Made by a program: the position numbers and the translations under genes. From an uncultured Butyricicoccus sp. (GTDB lineage Bacteria > Bacillota > Clostridia > Oscillospirales > Butyricicoccaceae), in contig CANPPM010000140.1 in NCBI GenBank assembly GCA_947575935.1, forward strand, positions 1 to 7,093: a stretch of 7,093 nt of DNA. Direction: 5' to 3'. Shown piece by piece: positions 5,286-7,093 of the stretch. How positions within the stretch are numbered: position 1 is the stretch's first letter; every line of letters begins with the position of its first letter. The notes beneath the pieces are model-generated. The model was given only the letters and a program-made list of their open reading frames with translations. It searched no databases and was not told the DNA's origin.

Positions 5286-5719
5286 TCGAACGTTATGAAA
5301 AAATCATCCGTCGCCGCAAGGCTGTTGGGATCCTGTTTACGGCACTGGGGAGCATCACGCTATTGATACTGCTAGCGACCCGCGGCAATATCGTACCGCG
5401 CCATATGCAGTCCTTTTTTGTGTCGACCGGTATCGCCTGGTTCCTGAATGGCATTATAAACTTCCGCAAAAAAAATAAGCTGCTGCGCGACAGGAGCGCC
5501 CTGAAACAAGCAGCCGTCATCGAATTTGACGAACGAAATACCGAAGTGATGCGGCGTTCCTGCACGCTGACCCTCTACATCCTGTTGGTTGCGGTCTATG
5601 CTGCAGTGATCATCTCCGCATACATCAGTGCGCGTATTTGCTACACGCTGCTGGCTACCCTGTGCAGCGGTCTGGCAATTTGGTTTGTCTGTTATGCTGT
5701 TGTCTGGAAAACCATATAG
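5282..5719 (+). CDS. Four-helix membrane protein paired with Xre regulator (DUF2178-like)
   Basis: A 145-residue protein with hydrophobic segments at about 14-32, 42-61, 95-114 and 118-141. Between the second and third is a charged loop with FDERNTEVMRR (82-92). A D-E-R-N/D motif in this position is characteristic of small membrane proteins such as DUF2178 that follow Xre regulators in Firmicutes; the exact family is not certain. AGGAGG (5269-5274) lies 7 nt before the ATG, inside the end of the regulator gene. The function is unknown; sensing a membrane state or a compound for the regulator is speculation. The stop is TAG, and an intrinsic terminator follows about 140 nt on. Confidence 0.75.
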   Translation: MIERYEKIIRRRKAVGILFTALGSITLLILLATRGNIVPRHMQSFFVSTGIAWFLNGIINFRKKNKLLRDRSALKQAAVIEFDERNTEVMRRSCTLTLYILLVAVYAAVIISAYISARICYTLLATLCSGLAIWFVCYAVVWKTI

Positions 5720-5862
5720 GCCGATACAGATTGCTCGGTTTCGGCGCCAATGCAAAGACCTGCTCCGGGAAAATGGCGCGCCGCCTCTCTTCCCCCCTTT
5801 TCGGCTAACGCTGCAAATACGTTATTTTTAAAACCCTCCGCCAACGCGTGGAAATACCGTAT

Positions 5863-5899
5863 ATATAGTGACCTTCTAAATGAAGGCCACTATATTTTT
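5863..5899. terminator. Intrinsic terminator between convergent units
   Basis: Arms ATATAGTG and CACTATAT, one mismatch, then CCTTC with GAAGG around a TAAAT loop, followed by five T on the plus strand (5895-5899). It best serves the regulator/membrane-protein operon. On the minus strand the stem is slightly better (G-U at the mismatch) but the T-run is lacking, so termination of the convergent gene is less certain. Confidence 0.8.
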
Positions 5900-5915
5900 C
5901 CAGTCCTCTATTTTT

Positions 5916-6377
5916 TCAAGTTTTCAAACAGGCCCTAACCCATACAAAAATAACGCTGGCTGTAGCGATTAGAAATTCTGAAAGAATCACGGGCTTTGTC
6001 GCCAAAATATCAAAGTGAAAAAACAAAAAATGTTCTGTAGCGCATACCGCAAAAAACACCAGATATATCGCAATTGAATACATGATGCATCCCGTAACTT
6101 GGCGCTGCCGCCGTTCCCTCAAGAGCATCTGCTGTTGCTGCTGTTCCAGCATTTCCGTTTTCACGGACAGATCCTCTATTTCCGATGCCTTTAACAAATA
6201 ATCCGTCGTCACGTCAAACAGTGCGCTCAGTAATACAATCTTTTCCAATTCAGGCGTTGCCTGCCCGCTTTCCCACTTGGAAACAGATTGCCTTGAAACA
6301 TCTAATTTTTCAGCCAACTGTTCTTGTGTCAGGTTCTTCGCCTTCCGCAGTGTCAAAAGTTTTTCTGAGAAATCCAT
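5916..6377 (-). CDS. Xre-family regulator with coiled coil and two membrane helices
   Basis: A 153-residue protein. Residues 4-62 are an HTH_3 domain with LTQEQLAEKLDVSRQSVSKW (16-35), ESGQATPELEKI and the closing DYLLK typical of clostridial Xre regulators. Residues 65-92 form a charged helix with a five-Gln run, likely a coiled coil. Hydrophobic helices lie at about 96-118 and 128-149. It is therefore likely a membrane-tethered regulator. AAGGAGG (complement of 6389-6395) is 11 nt upstream of the ATG. The last codons fall in the 18-nt repeat shared with 38-55, so the C-terminus may have been rewritten by an insertion. It is divergent from the MATE gene, whose promoter is about 175 nt away, and could regulate it; this is inference. 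Confidence 0.85.
   Translation of the reverse strand: MDFSEKLLTLRKAKNLTQEQLAEKLDVSRQSVSKWESGQATPELEKIVLLSALFDVTTDYLLKASEIEDLSVKTEMLEQQQQQMLLRERRQRQVTGCIMYSIAIYLVFFAVCATEHFLFFHFDILATKPVILSEFLIATASVIFVWVRACLKT
5921..5938. repeat. 18-nt dispersed repeat, copy B
   Basis: TTTTCAAACAGGCCCTAA matches 38-55 at 17 of 18 positions. This copy encodes the last residues of the minus-strand regulator (V-R-A-C-L-K) and lies close to the convergent terminator. No flanking duplication is obvious. Confidence 0.45.
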
Positions 6378-6426
6378 AGGGGTTATGTCCTCCTTGTATT
6401 TTGATACGAAGATCTTACCAAAACGT

Positions 6427-6479
6427 CTGGTTGCTTTCTATACCGTTTACCGGACATCTGCGCAACCAGCGGTAGAAAG
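6427..6479. repeat. Interleaved inverted repeats over the regulator promoter
   Basis: CTGGTTGC (6427-6434) is complementary to GCAACCAG (6462-6469), and CTTTCTA plus CCG (6434-6445) to CGG plus TAGAAAG (6470-6479). The arms come in the order A-B-A'-B', so they cannot form one nested hairpin. They either form a pseudoknot in RNA or are a set of operator half-sites. Arm B covers the candidate -10 and arm A' the candidate -35 of the minus-strand regulator. Confidence 0.55.
6437..6465 (-). promoter_or_regulatory. Candidate promoter of the membrane-tethered regulator
   Basis: On the minus strand TTGCGC (complement of 6460-6465), 17 nt, TATAGA (complement of 6437-6442). An alternative extended -10, TGG-TAAGAT, lies closer to the gene but has no good -35. 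The first gives a leader of about 55 nt. Confidence 0.5.
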
Positions 6480-6552
6480 TAATGGAAAGATACCATCCGC
6501 ACAGTCTACCGCCAGCAATGCATTTCTGAAAACAAGCTACGGGCCTGCGGGA

Positions 6553-6581
6553 TTGACTTTGCCGGTGTTCCGCAGTATAAT
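6553..6581 (+). promoter_or_regulatory. Strong promoter of the MATE leader
   Basis: TTGACT (6553-6558), a 17-nt spacer and a perfect TATAAT (6576-6581). Transcription should start near 6588, about 112 nt before the MATE start codon. Confidence 0.85.
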
Positions 6582-6589
6582 AATCCCAT

Positions 6590-6670
6590 ATGAAACCTTC
6601 TTTTTACCGCCGGGTAAAAAACAAGCGTCAGCCCCCAACCGTCAGGCCTTTGCAGGTTGGGGGACACTGA
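6590..6670 (+). CDS. Candidate 26-aa leader peptide of the MATE gene
   Basis: ATG at 6590 opens 26 codons ending at TGA 6668-6670. The peptide begins MKPSFYRRVKNKRQPPTV and is strongly basic, with consecutive prolines at 15-16. The ATG falls only about 2 nt after the predicted transcription start and has no Shine-Dalgarno site, so translation would be almost leaderless. The ORF spans the whole 5' arm of the terminator hairpin, and its stop lies in the 3' arm. This is the arrangement expected of a translation-sensing attenuator for a resistance gene. Coding is suggested by layout only; no conservation could be tested. Confidence 0.5.
   Translation: MKPSFYRRVKNKRQPPTVRPLQVGGH
6601..6620 (+). 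promoter_or_regulatory. First leader hairpin before the MATE gene
   Basis: A perfect 8-bp stem, TTTTTACC with GGTAAAAA, closes a GCCG loop just after the predicted transcription start. It lies inside the leader peptide ORF, 3 nt before the terminator stem, and may time ribosome or polymerase movement. Confidence 0.55.
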
Positions 6671-6682
6671 CGCTCATTTTTT
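6624..6682 (+). terminator. Terminator/attenuator directly before the MATE gene
   Basis: An outer stem AGCGTCAG (6624-6631) with CTGACGCT (6667-6674) is continuous on the 5' side with an inner stem CCCCCAACC (6632-6640) with GGTTGGGGG (6655-6663). A 3-nt bulge (ACA) lies on the 3' side. Six T follow at 6677-6682, only 2 nt before the ribosome binding site region. GTCAG occurs twice (6627-6631 and 6641-6645), so CTGAC has two possible partners, which would permit an alternative fold. Because it sits between a strong promoter and the gene, it should act as an attenuator. Confidence 0.8.
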
Positions 6683-6699
6683 ATAAAGGAGCGAAATCC

Positions 6700-7093
6700 A
6701 TGCACTCAAAAACCTGTCTGCAAGAGTTTACCCGCTGCAGCGCGCTCAGTATCCTGGGCATGCTTGGCGTCTCCAGTTATATTCTGGCAGATACATTCTT
6801 CGTTTCCCGTGCGCTGGGCGCGCATGGGCTTGCAGCGCTCAATCTCGCAATTCCCGTTTTTTATGTTGTTTCCGGCGTTGGAATGATGCTGGGAATGGGC
6901 GGGGCAACCAAATTCTCTGTCTGCAGGGGGCAAGGGGATCCGGAACGCGGCAATGCCGTTTATCGAAACATCCTCTTTTTCGGCGCTGCAGCCGCACTGC
7001 TGATGATGGCGGCAGGCGCTTGCCTGCCGCGGCAGCTCGCCGCGCTGCTGGGTGCGAACGAAGAAACCCTGCTCTTTACCGGAATTTACCTGC
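6700..7093 (+). CDS. MATE-family efflux transporter (5' part, runs off the window)
   Basis: The visible 131 codons read without a stop to the window end. AAAGGAG (6685-6691) is 8 nt before the ATG. The first helix region reads SALSILGMLGVSSYILADTF, followed by FVSRALGAHGLAALNLAIP and VSGVGMMLGMGGATKFSVCR, the typical N-terminal lobe of MATE (MatE domain) proteins of the MepA-like, clostridial type. A GQGDPERGN loop and further hydrophobic helices follow. Such proteins export drugs or other organic cations in exchange for sodium or protons across the cytoplasmic membrane; the substrate is unknown. About 300 further residues are expected beyond the window. The attenuator-like leader suggests induced expression. 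Confidence 0.9.
   Translation, partial: MHSKTCLQEFTRCSALSILGMLGVSSYILADTFFVSRALGAHGLAALNLAIPVFYVVSGVGMMLGMGGATKFSVCRGQGDPERGNAVYRNILFFGAAAALLMMAAGACLPRQLAALLGANEETLLFTGIYL

Noticed and set aside
6588..6699. A known riboswitch class before the MATE gene
   Set aside because: I could not match the two simple hairpins to guanidine, preQ1, yybP-ykoY or other classes I know; a peptide-linked attenuator fits better.
1..7093. CRISPR array, phage genes, transposase or integrase
   Set aside because: No regularly spaced repeats of CRISPR size and no mobile-element proteins were seen on either strand.

Overview
The window looks like a chromosomal segment of a spore-forming, moderately GC-rich member of the Clostridia, probably Oscillospiraceae-like. 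The evidence is a recognisable SpoVM peptide, strong Shine-Dalgarno sites, sigma-A-type promoters, hairpin-plus-T-run terminators, small Xre regulators paired with membrane proteins, and a clostridial-style GH13 enzyme. The family-level placement is inference.

Layout: (1) Positions 1-526 hold no convincing gene, only a strong orphan stem-loop, a candidate promoter and a leader hairpin. (2) Positions 527-2631 form a two-gene plus-strand operon: a DUF4330 protein with one membrane anchor, overlapping by 4 nt a 534-aa O-antigen ligase/polymerase-like membrane protein. This suggests cell-surface polysaccharide work. (3) Positions 2776-2826 are a bidirectional terminator. (4) On the minus strand, 3083-2833 encode two tiny proteins: an unrecognised 50-aa membrane protein and the 28-aa SpoVM, whose ribosome binding site overlaps the stop codon of the first. 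(5) Positions 4549-3239 (minus) encode a GH13 alpha-amylase-family enzyme that is full length except for one in-frame TAG at codon 52. (6) A tRNA-Val(CAC) gene with its own promoter and terminator lies at 4927-4851 (minus). (7) Positions 4994-5719 carry a self-contained Xre-type regulator/membrane-protein pair behind a promoter decorated with three TGTAAAG direct repeats. (8) A convergent, unrelated Xre regulator with two membrane segments lies at 6377-5916 (minus). (9) From 6553 a strong promoter drives a leader containing a 26-codon peptide ORF folded into an intrinsic terminator directly before the start of a MATE-family efflux gene, which runs off the window end.

The most interesting points are the attenuator-like MATE leader with an almost leaderless peptide ORF, the isolated amber codon in an otherwise intact GH13 gene, the two-microprotein sporulation operon, and the repeat-rich regulatory regions of the two Xre genes.
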